Both the position numbers and the translations under genes were made by a program. Shown piece after piece: positions 1 to 8,743 of a DNA stretch of 64,000 nt. The DNA is taken from contig NZ_CYSG01000009.1 in the NCBI RefSeq assembly GCF_001457775.1, positions 106,171 to 170,170 of the forward strand. Reading direction: 5' to 3'. A model generated the notes under the pieces. That model saw nothing but the letters and a program-made list of their open reading frames with translations, was not told where the DNA came from and made no database searches. This DNA is from Phaeobacter sp. CECT 5382. Lineage in GTDB: Bacteria; Pseudomonadota; Alphaproteobacteria; Rhodobacterales; Rhodobacteraceae. Position 1 is the stretch's first letter; each line of letters opens with the position of its first letter.

Positions 1-1277
1 CAGATGGCCGCCGCGCGCGCCGCTCCGATCAAAGCGTCGGCTTTGGCCAAAACACGTGCCTCGCGCTCGGCGTAGTCTTGCGGGGCCTGCAAATTATGCC
101 GGGCCTCAAAACGTTTCCCATCGCGCCGCAGCAGGGCAACATGGGCCTCGGTCTCGGTGATCGTCTCGTCCGGCTCGACCTGGATCAGATTCCGCAGCGC
201 CACCAGTTTTGGATTGGCGCAAACCGCATCACTATAGGATTCCAACCGTGCCGTATCCATACCAAGCGCCTGCATCGCCAAAACGGTCCGATAAGAAAAC
301 TTGGCCCCCAGCCCAGTTGCAGGGCTGGGCTGATTGCACACGGTCATCCAACGCGGATGAGTGCGCACAGTCAGCGACGCAATTTCGGGCGCTGCCAGAT
401 CCAGCGTCCGGGCCGCTTCAAGGGCGGCATGCAACCCGTGACAGCAGGCGTGGAATTTATGGCTGACGGTTTCAAACCGCCAGACCTCTCCCAGTCCCTT
501 AAGCGCAGCCTCCCCCTGATCTTCGCCATGATGCGTTGCGCCAAATCCAAGCGGGCCATCCAAGGCTGCTGCATTGGCTTCAAACCCGGCAGCGATCAGT
601 TCGGCCACCTCTACGCCTGCTGTTGCGGCCAATCCGGCATTATAAGGCTTACCCATGGTGCCAAACTGCGCCTTGAGGCCCGCGGCCCGTGTCGCAGCCA
701 GCCCAAGGGCCATCGCCATCTGAGCCGCATCCAGCCCCAACAGGCGTCCCGCAGCAGTTGTCGCACCAAAAGCCCCGGCTGTCGCTGTCTGATGAAATCC
801 GGCCTGATAATGACTGCGCCCCAACCAGAGCCCGACCCGGATCGAAAGCTCCATCCCGAAAAGAGCCGCCTGTAAAATTTCCGAAAGAGGTTTCCCGGTC
901 TTTTCCCCGATGGCAAAGGCCGCAGGGAAAACCGCCACAGACGGGTGGCCGATGTGGTCGAAATGGGTGTCGTCGTAGTCCAGCGCATGGGAAATAGTCC
1001 CGTTGGCCAGTGCAGCCATGCGCGCTGGGACCTTCGCCGGGGCACATGCCGGACCGCTCTCCAGTCCCTGCTCGCCACCAAACAGGCTGGCCTGTGGCTG
1101 TCCCGCTTCTGACAGCGCCTGACTAAGCAGGATCCGCGAGACCGGCTCATCTGTTCCAGCTATTGCGCAGGCCATCCAATCCAGTGCCGACAGGCGGCAC
1201 AGATTTGTCGCGAGCGCGGATGGTTGCAGATCAACGGTGGCGAAATCAGCAAGGGGCTGCAGAATGGATGTGGTCAC
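1..1277 (-). CDS. MmgE/PrpD family protein (3' end cut by window edge)
   Basis: About 425 residues are visible and the C-terminus runs off the left edge. The translation contains family hallmarks: the ALDYDDTHFDHIGHPS stretch near residue 95, an N-terminal helical half rich in Ala/Gly, and a later HACCHGLHAA segment. The family includes 2-methylcitrate dehydratase PrpD and iminodisuccinate epimerase, so the substrate cannot be stated. No prpB/prpC-like neighbour is present, which argues against a methylcitrate-cycle role here. I chose a GTG start at 1277 because it is preceded by GGGAGG at good spacing and gives the usual N-terminus. Shadow frames in this GC-rich gene are long but have no family features. 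Confidence 0.85.
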   Translation of the reverse strand, partial: MTTSILQPLADFATVDLQPSALATNLCRLSALDWMACAIAGTDEPVSRILLSQALSEAGQPQASLFGGEQGLESGPACAPAKVPARMAALANGTISHALDYDDTHFDHIGHPSVAVFPAAFAIGEKTGKPLSEILQAALFGMELSIRVGLWLGRSHYQAGFHQTATAGAFGATTAAGRLLGLDAAQMAMALGLAATRAAGLKAQFGTMGKPYNAGLAATAGVEVAELIAAGFEANAAALDGPLGFGATHHGEDQGEAALKGLGEVWRFETVSHKFHACCHGLHAALEAARTLDLAAPEIASLTVRTHPRWMTVCNQPSPATGLGAKFSYRTVLAMQALGMDTARLESYSDAVCANPKLVALRNLIQVEPDETITETEAHVALLRRDGKRFEARHNLQAPQDYAEREARVLAKADALIGAARAAAI

Positions 1278-1303
1278 AGGGTGGGCCTCCCGATTGGGCG
1301 GCC

Positions 1304-1750
1304 TTAGCCAAATAGCTCTGCCGCGCGACGTTCGAATGCCTTTACAATACGCTGCATTGCCTCGTTGAAGACAACCCCGATGATGCCCTGCAACACCGCG
1401 TTCTTGAATTCAAAATCAACAAAGAAAGTCACATCGCAGCCGCCATCGAGACGATCTGCAAAGCTCCAGTTCGACTTCATGTAGCGAAAGGGGCCATCCA
1501 GATATTCGGTATCGATCTTCATCTCATCGGCAAACAGCGTCACCCGGCTGCCAAAGCGTTCACGAAACACCTTGAACGAGATCACCAGATCCGCCTCCAT
1601 CACCTCGGCCGGGCCTTGCTGGCTTCGGCTGCGAATACGCGCCGCAGCGCACCAGGGCAGGAATTTCGGATACTGCGCCACATCCGCAACCAGCCCGTAC
1701 ATTTGCTGCGCGGTATAGGGCATTTGGCGGGTTTCAGAGTGCGTTGGCAT
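1304..1750 (-). CDS. COQ10/RatA-like START-domain (SRPBCC) protein
   Basis: A 148-residue single-domain protein of the polyketide cyclase/START superfamily. It shows the COQ10-type start (MPTHSETR), the VADVAQYPKFLPWC motif near residue 25, and the central FKVFRERFGSRV and DGPF segments. In mitochondria and proteobacteria COQ10 binds ubiquinone and supports respiration. The related E. coli RatA was described as an anti-ribosomal-association toxin, so automatic names often say toxin; I see no antitoxin partner and prefer a quinone/lipid-binding role. The internal ATG at 1750 is preferred over 1762 because homologues begin MPTHSE. It is divergent from hpt, whose start lies 76 bp away. Confidence 0.88.
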   Translation of the reverse strand: MPTHSETRQMPYTAQQMYGLVADVAQYPKFLPWCAAARIRSRSQQGPAEVMEADLVISFKVFRERFGSRVTLFADEMKIDTEYLDGPFRYMKSNWSFADRLDGGCDVTFFVDFEFKNAVLQGIIGVVFNEAMQRIVKAFERRAAELFG

Positions 1751-1826
1751 GGGCGGCATCAATTTTCTTGCTATGATCGTGTTGCGTCATGTCCTATGAA
1801 CGCGCGGGAAATTCAAGGGGGCAGCC

Positions 1827-2372
1827 ATGTCACAGCGTCCATATGTCATCGATGTGATGATTTCAGCCAAAACCATTGCAGCGCGGATCGAAGAGCTTTG
1901 CGATGAAATCACCGCGGAGTTTAACGACACCGACAAGCTGGTCGTGGTCGGCCTGTTGCGCGGAAGCTTTGTCTTCATTGCCGACCTCGTGCGTGAGCTG
2001 GATTTGCCGATCGAAGTGGATTTTCTCGAAGCCTCCTCCTATGGTGACGGGATGGAAAGCAGCCGAGAAGTTCGTATTCTCAAAGACTTGCGCGGCGCCA
2101 TTGAAGGCCGCGATGTGCTGGTCGTCGAAGATATCGTCGACACTGGTCATACGCTGAACCACGTCACCAAACTGCTGGCCAGCCGCAAACCGGCCCGGTT
2201 GAAATCCATTGCCCTGCTGGATAAGCCTTCACGACGCGAGGTGGATTTCCGCTCGGATTGGATCGGGTTTGAAATCCCAGATGAATTTGTCGTCGGCTAT
2301 GGCATCGACTACGCGCAGCGCAACCGCAACCTTCCCCATATTGGCAAGGTCCGCTTTACGGGCGAGGATTGA
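1827..2372 (+). CDS. hpt: Hypoxanthine phosphoribosyltransferase
   Basis: A 181-residue cytosolic purine-salvage enzyme that makes IMP or GMP from hypoxanthine or guanine and PRPP. The PRPP-binding loop is clear at about residues 94-108 ([14 protein letters not shown]), with the preceding LLRGSFVF loop and a C-terminal FVVGYGIDY segment typical of HGPRTs. Length matches the bacterial family. The start ATG follows an AAGGGGGCAGCC ribosome-binding region. It stands alone and is divergent from the START-domain gene. guaA, the de novo GMP enzyme, lies about 8 kb downstream. Confidence 0.97.
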   Translation: MSQRPYVIDVMISAKTIAARIEELCDEITAEFNDTDKLVVVGLLRGSFVFIADLVRELDLPIEVDFLEASSYGDGMESSREVRILKDLRGAIEGRDVLVVEDIVDTGHTLNHVTKLLASRKPARLKSIALLDKPSRREVDFRSDWIGFEIPDEFVVGYGIDYAQRNRNLPHIGKVRFTGED

Positions 2373-2431
2373 CGCACAAAAAGGACCGTCGATGCATCTG
2401 CTGCTCTAGACAGTTGCGATGGAGGGCTAGG

Positions 2432-2899
2432 ATGGAAAGACAGCAGGAAGAGGTTTCCGGCGGCTGCCTGTGTGGCAGTGTCAGGATCAAGGCCAGCGGT
2501 GCGCCCTACCGGGTGGGCCTTTGCCATTGTCTTGATTGCCGCAAACATCACGGCGCAGTTTTCCATGCCTCCGCGGTTTTTCCACAAGAGGCCGTCATCG
2601 TTCAGGGGCCGGTCAGCAGTTACGCAGGGCGATTTTTCTGTCCGACCTGCGGATCTTCGATCTTTTCACGCAGCGAAGACGAGGTCGAGGTGCATCTTGG
2701 ATCACTGGATGCCCCAGATCAGCTAAAACCAACCTATGAGCTATGGACATGCCGTCGTGAGACCTGGCTGACAGAGGTTTCCAACGCCAATCAATATGCG
2801 CGCGACCGGATCACTGATGGCCGAGCGGATGGGGACTACAGACAAGAAGAATACAGGCAGGAGGATTTCAGGCAGGAGGGAAACGGGCAGGAGGATTGA
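2432..2899 (+). CDS. GFA-domain zinc protein (CENP-V/GFA family) with C-terminal repeats
   Basis: A 155-residue protein with the glutathione-dependent formaldehyde-activating (GFA) fold. Zinc ligands are visible as GGCLCGS near residue 10, CHCLDCRK near 33 and FCPTCGS near 74. Family members are mostly uncharacterised; a role in formaldehyde-glutathione chemistry is not established for single genes like this one. The ATG at 2432 is chosen because GGAGGG precedes it and the product then starts just before the first Cys motif. The last 20 residues are a degenerate RQE(E/D)(Y/F) repeat encoded by four 15-bp units (2837-2896), not expected in the family. Confidence 0.88.
   Translation: MERQQEEVSGGCLCGSVRIKASGAPYRVGLCHCLDCRKHHGAVFHASAVFPQEAVIVQGPVSSYAGRFFCPTCGSSIFSRSEDEVEVHLGSLDAPDQLKPTYELWTCRRETWLTEVSNANQYARDRITDGRADGDYRQEEYRQEDFRQEGNGQED
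2837..2896 (+). repeat. Four degenerate 15-bp tandem repeats at the end of the GFA gene
   Basis: The last 60 coding bases are four 15-nt units beginning TACAGACAAG, TACAGGCAGG, TTCAGGCAGG and AACGGGCAGG. They keep the reading frame and encode YRQEE, YRQED, FRQEG and NGQED, then the stop. Units 2-4 each contain a Shine-Dalgarno-like AGGAGG or AGGAGGG. Probably a recent slippage expansion that extended the protein tail. Confidence 0.85.
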
Positions 2900-2937
2900 T
2901 CGCCCCCCCCTGCCTCGCATTGTAACTGCCTGAGATA

Positions 2938-4113
2938 TCAGTAATTATGACCTGTACTGTCATTCAGCAGGGTCTCGATCACCGCCGCAAACACCCCTGC
3001 GCCTACGGGAATCGCGGCATCCGGAAAATCATAGTCCGGATTGTGCAGCTGCGATTGATCCTCACCAGATCCCAGCCAAAACATCGCCGCTTTTGCCTCT
3101 TTACCAAACTGCCCGAAATCCTCGGACCAGCGCTGCGGCTGATCCGAGAGCTGCACCGGATAACCCGCCGTCTTGGCAGCAGAATTCAGCACTGCCGTCG
3201 CCTCTGGATGATTGGTGCAAGCGGCAAAGACATCGTCAAATTCGATCTCAAAGTTCAGACCTTCGGCTGCACAAACCTCTGCAATATGATCCTGCGCTGC
3301 GGCGATAAGCGAAGCCATACCAGCATCAGTCACAGTGCGCAGTGTCGCCCAGACCTCTCCTTCACCGGGGGCAATGCCAAACGTCGCTTCACCCAGACGG
3401 GCATGCGTCAGCGTTACCAGCTTGAAATCCGGCCCCAACGCATCCCCACCGCCGCCGCCACTTCCCAGGGCAACCAGCCCAGGCAAAAGCTGCGCCATCG
3501 CCCCGGCAGGTGAAATCCCATCCTGAGGCGCCGCCGCATGCGAGGTCCGCCCGGTCAACCGGATCCGCACCCCGCGCGAAGCGCAATTGGCAGGCCCTGC
3601 ACAAAGCGCGAGTTTGCCAACTGCCAGCCCGGGCAGATTGTGTAGTGAAAACGCGTAGTCCGGTGCGATCTCTTCGAACCGTGGGTCGGCCAGCACTGCG
3701 GCCGCCCCCTTGCCGGTTTCTTCGGCGGGCTGGAAAAGAAGAACCGCACGCCCGTGTTTGGGGCGCAGCACTGAAAGCTCTGCAGCTAGGGCGGCAACCA
3801 TCACCATATGGCCGTCGTGCCCACATAAGTGGCCGCGCCCGGCGTGGGTCGAGCGATAGTCTGCGTCAGACACTTCTTCGATCGGCAGGCCATCAAGCTC
3901 ACAACGGATCAGAACCGTTGGTCCCGGTGCCGCACCGTCAAATACTGCCGCGACCCCATGCCCCCCAAGCCCTGTAATCAGGATATCTGGTTCATAGGGG
4001 CGCAGATAATCGGCAATGAAAGCCGCGGTTTTAGCTTCGGAACCGGATACTTCGGGGATCTTGTGCAGGTTCTGCCGCAGGGCCGCTAGCGCAGCCAGAC
4101 GATCAGGCGTCAT
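2938..4113 (-). CDS. M20D family amidohydrolase/peptidase
   Basis: A 391-residue metal-dependent hydrolase of the hippurate/N-acyl-amino-acid/IAA-amide hydrolase group (M20D). The metal site motif CGHDGHM is present near residue 96, the [10 protein letters not shown] acid motif near 130 and the SLHNLPG motif near 158. A dimerisation domain follows with the [12 protein letters not shown] segment. Likely role: removal of an acyl group from an N-acyl amino acid, dipeptide or related compound in the cytoplasm; the substrate cannot be read from sequence. Its ATG overlaps the stop of lipA by 4 bp (ATGA), so the two are translationally coupled, though no biochemical link to lipoate is obvious. Confidence 0.92.
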   Translation of the reverse strand: MTPDRLAALAALRQNLHKIPEVSGSEAKTAAFIADYLRPYEPDILITGLGGHGVAAVFDGAAPGPTVLIRCELDGLPIEEVSDADYRSTHAGRGHLCGHDGHMVMVAALAAELSVLRPKHGRAVLLFQPAEETGKGAAAVLADPRFEEIAPDYAFSLHNLPGLAVGKLALCAGPANCASRGVRIRLTGRTSHAAAPQDGISPAGAMAQLLPGLVALGSGGGGGDALGPDFKLVTLTHARLGEATFGIAPGEGEVWATLRTVTDAGMASLIAAAQDHIAEVCAAEGLNFEIEFDDVFAACTNHPEATAVLNSAAKTAGYPVQLSDQPQRWSEDFGQFGKEAKAAMFWLGSGEDQSQLHNPDYDFPDAAIPVGAGVFAAVIETLLNDSTGHNY

Positions 4114-5063
4114 GCCAAGCCCAGCTTGGCGTTGCGTGCCTCGCGCAGTTGGGCAAAATCATCGCCCGCATGATAAGAGGACCGCGTCAGCGGAGTCGCT
4201 GAAACCATATGGAAACCCTTGCCATAGGCGGCCTTTTCATAGGCCTTGAACTCTTCCGGGGTGACGAACCGGTCCACGGCGTGGTGTTTTGGCGTGGGTT
4301 GCAGATACTGTCCGATGGTCAGGAAATCGATGTCCGCTGCCCGCATATCGTCCATCACCTGCCGCACCGATTGTTCGTCTTCGCCAAGGCCAACCATGAT
4401 CCCTGATTTGGTGAACATTGCGGGATCCAGCTCTTTGACCCGCTGCAACAGACGCAGCGAATGGAAATAACGCGCGCCTGGGCGTACTTCGGGATAAAGC
4501 CCGGGCACGGTTTCAAGATTGTGGTTGAACACATCCGGGCGCGCCTCGACAACAACCTCCAGTACAGCCGGATCACATTTGATGAAATCAGGCGTCAGGA
4601 TTTCAATCGTTGTATTCGGACTGCGATGGCGCACCGCGCGAATAGTCTGAGCAAAATGATCTGCACCACCATCGGTGATGTCATCGCGATCCACAGAGGT
4701 AATCACCACATGGTTCAGGCCTAGCTTTTGCACCGCATGGGCGACACGGCCAGGCTCAAAGGCATCCAGATCCTCTGGCGGCTTGCCGGTGGCAATATTG
4801 CAGAAGGTACAGGCGCGGGTGCAGACCTCGCCCATGATCATCATGGTGGCGTGGCCCTGGCTCCAACATTCACCCACGTTCGGACAGCCGGCTTCTTCGC
4901 AGACGGTGACCAGCCCGTTGTCGCGCATGATCTTGCGCGTATCCGCATAGCCCTGACCACCAGGCGCCTTGACCCGGATCCAGCTGGGTTTCTTTGGCTG
5001 GGCATTGTCCGGGCGGTTTGCCTTTTCGGGGTGCCGTTGCTCGGGGATTTTTAGATCACGCAT
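4110..5063 (-). CDS. lipA: Lipoyl synthase
   Basis: A 317-residue radical-SAM enzyme that inserts two sulfurs into octanoyl groups on the E2 subunits of 2-oxoacid dehydrogenases and GcvH. The SAM-binding cluster motif CTRACTFCN is present. The auxiliary cluster motif [12 protein letters not shown] lies before it, and the C-terminal family motif [11 protein letters not shown] is also present. I chose ATG 5063 ([15 protein letters not shown]), the family-typical start. A GTG at 5105 with AAGGAA just upstream would add 14 residues and cannot be excluded. It is the first gene of a two-gene unit with the M20 amidohydrolase. Confidence 0.96.
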   Translation of the reverse strand: MRDLKIPEQRHPEKANRPDNAQPKKPSWIRVKAPGGQGYADTRKIMRDNGLVTVCEEAGCPNVGECWSQGHATMMIMGEVCTRACTFCNIATGKPPEDLDAFEPGRVAHAVQKLGLNHVVITSVDRDDITDGGADHFAQTIRAVRHRSPNTTIEILTPDFIKCDPAVLEVVVEARPDVFNHNLETVPGLYPEVRPGARYFHSLRLLQRVKELDPAMFTKSGIMVGLGEDEQSVRQVMDDMRAADIDFLTIGQYLQPTPKHHAVDRFVTPEEFKAYEKAAYGKGFHMVSATPLTRSSYHAGDDFAQLREARNAKLGLA

Positions 5064-5289
5064 GAGGGGTCCGTTTTTGGCCAGAGTTTGGCAGAGGTTT
5101 AGCACGTTCGTTCCTTGGCGTCACCGCGACATTGAAAGAGCCGATAAATAGCCGCTTTGTCTGTGACGCATAGCAGCGCACAATGGTCGGACTTCGTTCA
5201 TATTTCGTTTTAAATCCGGATTTTTTGCTCATGTTTACAGCGACCTCAAAGCCTGCGCACAGATAATAGCTGCACCACGGCGGAATCTG

Positions 5290-5316
5290 TTGCACCCAAT
5301 TTAGAACTATTATAAT
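5290..5316 (+). promoter_or_regulatory. Putative sigma70-type promoter of the peroxiredoxin gene
   Basis: TTGCAC (5290-5295) and a consensus TATAAT (5311-5316) are 15 bp apart, about 38 bp before the peroxiredoxin start. The spacing is short, so the -35 assignment is uncertain. No clean OxyR palindrome (ATAG-N7-CTAT) was seen beside it. Confidence 0.5.
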
Positions 5317-5353
5317 CGGCAGAAAATCAAGCTTATGACCGATGGAGACTCAG

Positions 5354-5902
5354 ATGAAAGCTGGCGTAAAACTGCCCGACGTGACCTTTAAAACCCGTGT
5401 GCGCGACGAAAGCATCGAAGGTCCCAACCCTTTCCGCTGGGAAGACAAGACCACAGCAGATTACTTTGCTGGCAAACGCGTTGTTCTCTTCTCGCTGCCC
5501 GGTGCATTCACCCCTACATGCTCAACATATCAGCTTCCCGGTTTTGAAAATGGCTTTGGCGATTTTCAGGCCGAAGGCATTGATGCGATCTACTGCATGT
5601 CGGTGAACGACAGCTTTGTGATGAACAAATGGGCCGAATCCCAGAACCTGGAAAACGTCGATGTGATCCCCGACGGCTCCGGTGAATTCACCCGTAAGAT
5701 GGGCATGCTGGTCGCCAAGGACAATCTGGGCTTTGGCAACCGCTCCTGGCGCTATGCCGCCATCGTTGACAATGGCGTGGTCGAAGCCTGGTTCGAAGAG
5801 CCCGGCCTGTCGGACAACCACGGCGAAGACCCCTATGGCGTCTCTTCGCCCGAAACCGTGATGAGCCACTTGAAAACGGCCAAGGCAGAAGTCGCCGCCT
5901 AA
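5354..5902 (+). CDS. Peroxiredoxin, Prx5 type
   Basis: A 182-residue thiol peroxidase that reduces H2O2 and organic peroxides in the cytoplasm. The peroxidatic site is PGAFTPTCSTYQLPG, with the Thr and Cys of the PxxxTxxC motif. The Prx5-group segment SVNDSFVMNKW is also present. No fused glutaredoxin domain is present, unlike some proteobacterial Prx5 proteins. The ATG at 5354 is favoured over 5342 because GGAG sits 7-8 bases upstream. It faces oxyR tail-to-tail with only 16 bp between stops, a context consistent with peroxide defence. Confidence 0.95.
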   Translation: MKAGVKLPDVTFKTRVRDESIEGPNPFRWEDKTTADYFAGKRVVLFSLPGAFTPTCSTYQLPGFENGFGDFQAEGIDAIYCMSVNDSFVMNKWAESQNLENVDVIPDGSGEFTRKMGMLVAKDNLGFGNRSWRYAAIVDNGVVEAWFEEPGLSDNHGEDPYGVSSPETVMSHLKTAKAEVAA

Positions 5903-5918
5903 GCCATCTCTTTCAGGG

Positions 5919-6881
5919 TTAGACCACATCTGCGGGCGCGTCATCGGCGGGCCCGTAATCGTTTTGGCACTGGGGGACGATGCTTTTACCCGTGCTACGT
6001 ACGACCTGCGCCAGTTCATCAAACCAGCCCTCGCCATTGGTGCTGGCGCGACGCAGCAGACCAATACGGCGAAAAGGTTCCGGCGCACCGAACCTTTGAA
6101 CACAAAGCCCTTTGGCCGCCATACATTCCGCCGACACTGCCAATTCGGGCATCAAAGTCAGGCCAAACCCTGCCGCAACCAATCGCGACAGAGTTGCCAG
6201 AGATCCCGCCCCCATATTGATACCAGAGGCGGAGCGCTGCATGCCGCAGACTTCAAGCGCCTGATCCGTCAGGCAATGACCATCCTCCAGCAGCATAAGC
6301 TGTTCGGTCTGCAGATCCTGCGGGCCAACCTGAGAACCGGAGGCATTCAACATCGCCAGTCGTTTTGCCGAGCCCGCCAACAGAAAGCGATCCTTGAACA
6401 AGACCTCTTCAATCATGCCTGTGACGCCACTGGGCACCGCCATGATAGCCGCATCCAGCGCGCCCGTCTGCAACGCCTCGAGCAGCCTTTCCGTTCTGGC
6501 TTCCCGGATCTGAATGCTCAGCTGCAGATCATGGGCCCGCAGATCCGCAAGCAATCCAGGTAAAAGATAGGGCGCGATCGTGGGGATAACCCCCAGGGAC
6601 AAGCTGCGCCGACCACTGCTTTGATCCCGCGCCAGACGATCCAATGTCCCCGCCGCCTGCAGAACCGTCTCCGCATGATCCAGCACCTGACGCCCCAATG
6701 GCGTCAGGATCACATCACGGGCCCGCCGCTCCACCAGCTCGCCACCCATTATGTCTTCCAGCGCCTTGATCTGAACAGAGAGCGCGGGCTGGGACACATG
6801 GCTTGCTTCGGCGGCACGGCCAAAGTTGCGATGGCTGCAAAGAGACTTAAAATAGCCAAGTTGGCGAAGGGTGAATTTCAT
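5919..6881 (-). CDS. oxyR: LysR-type peroxide sensor OxyR
   Basis: A 320-residue LysR-family activator. The winged HTH occupies about residues 1-60 and the effector domain follows. The diagnostic feature is GHCLTDQALEVCG: Cys203 and Cys212 are nine residues apart, matching the C199/C208 redox pair of E. coli OxyR (GHCLRDQAL...C). This makes OxyR much more likely than a generic LysR. It converges with a peroxiredoxin gene. ATG 6881 is chosen; a GTG two codons upstream (6887) is in frame. An ATAG-N7-CTAT dyad overlaps the start codon and may be an autoregulatory site. Confidence 0.93.
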   Translation of the reverse strand: MKFTLRQLGYFKSLCSHRNFGRAAEASHVSQPALSVQIKALEDIMGGELVERRARDVILTPLGRQVLDHAETVLQAAGTLDRLARDQSSGRRSLSLGVIPTIAPYLLPGLLADLRAHDLQLSIQIREARTERLLEALQTGALDAAIMAVPSGVTGMIEEVLFKDRFLLAGSAKRLAMLNASGSQVGPQDLQTEQLMLLEDGHCLTDQALEVCGMQRSASGINMGAGSLATLSRLVAAGFGLTLMPELAVSAECMAAKGLCVQRFGAPEPFRRIGLLRRASTNGEGWFDELAQVVRSTGKSIVPQCQNDYGPADDAPADVV

Positions 6882-6894
6882 AGCCACAAGCTAT
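6880..6894. promoter_or_regulatory. OxyR-like palindrome at the oxyR start
   Basis: The sequence is ATAG-CCACAAG-CTAT, an exact ATAG-N7-CTAT element, the core of the described OxyR half operator. It overlaps the oxyR start codon. A second, poorer element (CTAT at 6902-6905) begins after a 7-bp gap, the spacing expected for tetrameric binding. Chance occurrence is possible, so this is inference. Confidence 0.45.
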
Positions 6895-7022
6895 CACAAC
6901 GCTATGAAACGGCAAGTCGTGACTATCACTCCACACGGTTTTCGCCCCGACGTCCGGACCTACACCATGTGGAGCCCTCTCCCCTGATCCCCTGAAAACA
7001 GGCCAGAACCGACAGGGCCACA

Positions 7023-8105
7023 TCAGCCAATCATTTGGCTCTTTCGGCCTTCCCCCGACAAGGTATCCATCTGTTCATAGTGGGATTTCAGTTGCAGCAA
7101 GGCAATGCGTAGCACGATCTTGCCTGATCTTGCAGACCAACCCAACTGGCGCTCTGCGGCTTCAAGCCCCTCAAGATAGCAGCAACAGCGCAGCGCAATA
7201 TCGCTCAACCCGGATCCCATCGCCACCAGCGCCGCAGTCGCGCGGGTTTTCGCGGCTTTTGAAAGCGGGCTGATGTGAACAGAGGCTGAGCGGCCACAGC
7301 TTTCACTGACGGAAAAAACGGCCTGACTCTGCGCCAACTGATCTCCGATCTGCGCCAGTTCAAAATCTTCGCGCAGCCGCTTTCCCGCCTGAACCAAGTC
7401 TTTTTCCAAAAACGGCGCCCCGCTTTTGTCGACTAAGCGCGCCAAGGTATCCAATGGTGTCTCACCCAGCCCGTACCGCGCGCGACGTTCTTTTGCACCG
7501 GGCCGCGACCCGGATCTTGAATGCGGCAAGAAGCTGCTCTGCGTCTCGCCGAATCCCTGCTCCAGCGTCGCTCTGGCTCGGTTTTCGCGTGCCGCCATCA
7601 TTTTACTAAACACGGCCCGCCCCGTAGGCGTGATGTGGTAGCGCCTCAGACGCCCGGATCTGGTGCAACTGATCCAATCCAGCAGCGCCAGAACGCCAGC
7701 CAACCCCTGCTCCACGGCCAGTTTGTTCAGGACATCTTCGCCTTCACGCACCACAACGGCCTTTTCCATGCCCTCAGCAACAGCCAGCACAGCACCGCTG
7801 TGACACAATCGGGACAGGACCTCCAGCGCCGCAGAATCCAGGGCCTGCATGTCACCATAGGTTGCATATCTAGTGACTTTCTGGTCCCCGAAATGACCTG
7901 CTGCCAGCTCGCACAACGCACAATCGATCAGGGGATCATCCCGCCGGTTTTCCACCCGACGCACCTGACGCAAAATTGTTGACGGGTGGCAGCCAACGTC
8001 CCGGGCCAACTGCCGGATAGAGATGCCGCCTTCGGTATGTTCGAGATAGTGCTGTACCTCTCTGGGGATCCATTCTGGAAAATTGCGGGGTGGATTTCTT
8101 CGCAT
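7023..8105 (-). CDS. DUF6456 domain protein with N-terminal HTH
   Basis: A 360-residue protein. The N-terminal part (about 15-45) reads as a helix-turn-helix: GISIRQLARDVGCHPSTILRQVRRVE. The C-terminal third (about 215-345) is the DUF6456 region, with the GETPLDTLARL and KRLREDFELAQ segments. The family is largely restricted to Rhodobacterales and relatives and has no assigned function; a DNA-binding regulator is inferred from the HTH. I chose ATG 8105 because GGAGA precedes it and the longer frame adds only low-complexity sequence. It is divergent from a DUF6477 gene, a conserved neighbour pair in this order. Confidence 0.85.
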   Translation of the reverse strand: MRRNPPRNFPEWIPREVQHYLEHTEGGISIRQLARDVGCHPSTILRQVRRVENRRDDPLIDCALCELAAGHFGDQKVTRYATYGDMQALDSAALEVLSRLCHSGAVLAVAEGMEKAVVVREGEDVLNKLAVEQGLAGVLALLDWISCTRSGRLRRYHITPTGRAVFSKMMAARENRARATLEQGFGETQSSFLPHSRSGSRPGAKERRARYGLGETPLDTLARLVDKSGAPFLEKDLVQAGKRLREDFELAQIGDQLAQSQAVFSVSESCGRSASVHISPLSKAAKTRATAALVAMGSGLSDIALRCCCYLEGLEAAERQLGWSARSGKIVLRIALLQLKSHYEQMDTLSGEGRKSQMIG

Positions 8106-8344
8106 ATCTGATGATCTCCGGCCACTTGTCAGGCAAATAGCCCCCAATCCGCCCCCAGGGTTACCCACAGACCGGGAGATTTTACCCACCTGATTTTAAA
8201 CAGAACTTCGAGTTATCCATCATTGTTTCCAAATTTAAATCAATCAACTCACAATAGACCGTTCGCCGAACATGCCCTCCCAGCAACACCCTTTTAGGTT
8301 GTGATATAACCCAAGGACTCTCAAGTTCAGAAAGGAGTAATCCC

Positions 8345-8707
8345 ATGTTGGATGTGATGAGTCGCCTGTCAGCCCTTCACCGGCCAAGGCTTTTGGTCCG
8401 CACAGCCCGTATCGGTACTTCAACCTATAGCCGAAAACGCGACCTAGGTCGTATCCTTGGCTATGGCACTCTGCCCAGACCAGCGGCCGCGATCCTGCGG
8501 CTCATGGACCTTGAACATGATATTAATCAGCATCGGCTCGTTGGTGACGCAGGATACGCCCTGACCCGGCACATCGAAGTTCTCACCGCGCTCATCGCAG
8601 AAGCAGACTGTCTAGCGACCCAGTCCGTAGCGACAGAGGTTGCAAAACTCGGTAAAAAAAATGGGGCGGCAGCTCCGACAGCCACCGCCCCAGCGCTTTC
8701 GCCTTAA
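8345..8707 (+). CDS. DUF6477 family protein
   Basis: A 120-residue protein with the family core at about residues 15-85: RTARIGTSTYSRKRDLGRIL followed by LMDLEHDINQHRLVGDAGY. The arginine-rich start suggests nucleic acid binding, but the function is unknown. A strong AAAGGAG ribosome-binding site precedes the ATG. It is transcribed away from the DUF6456 gene through a shared 239-bp AT-richer intergenic region. The C-terminal tail is low-complexity Ala/Pro. It converges with the MttB homologue. Confidence 0.82.
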   Translation: MLDVMSRLSALHRPRLLVRTARIGTSTYSRKRDLGRILGYGTLPRPAAAILRLMDLEHDINQHRLVGDAGYALTRHIEVLTALIAEADCLATQSVATEVAKLGKKNGAAAPTATAPALSP

Positions 8708-8743
8708 GCGAGAGCATCATCACCTACGGGAAGACCGTAATTT

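Noticed and set aside
5064..5105. GTG start of lipA at 5105
   Set aside because: The AAGGAA upstream is too close to the GTG, and the family N-terminus is [15 protein letters not shown] at 5063; kept only as an alternative.
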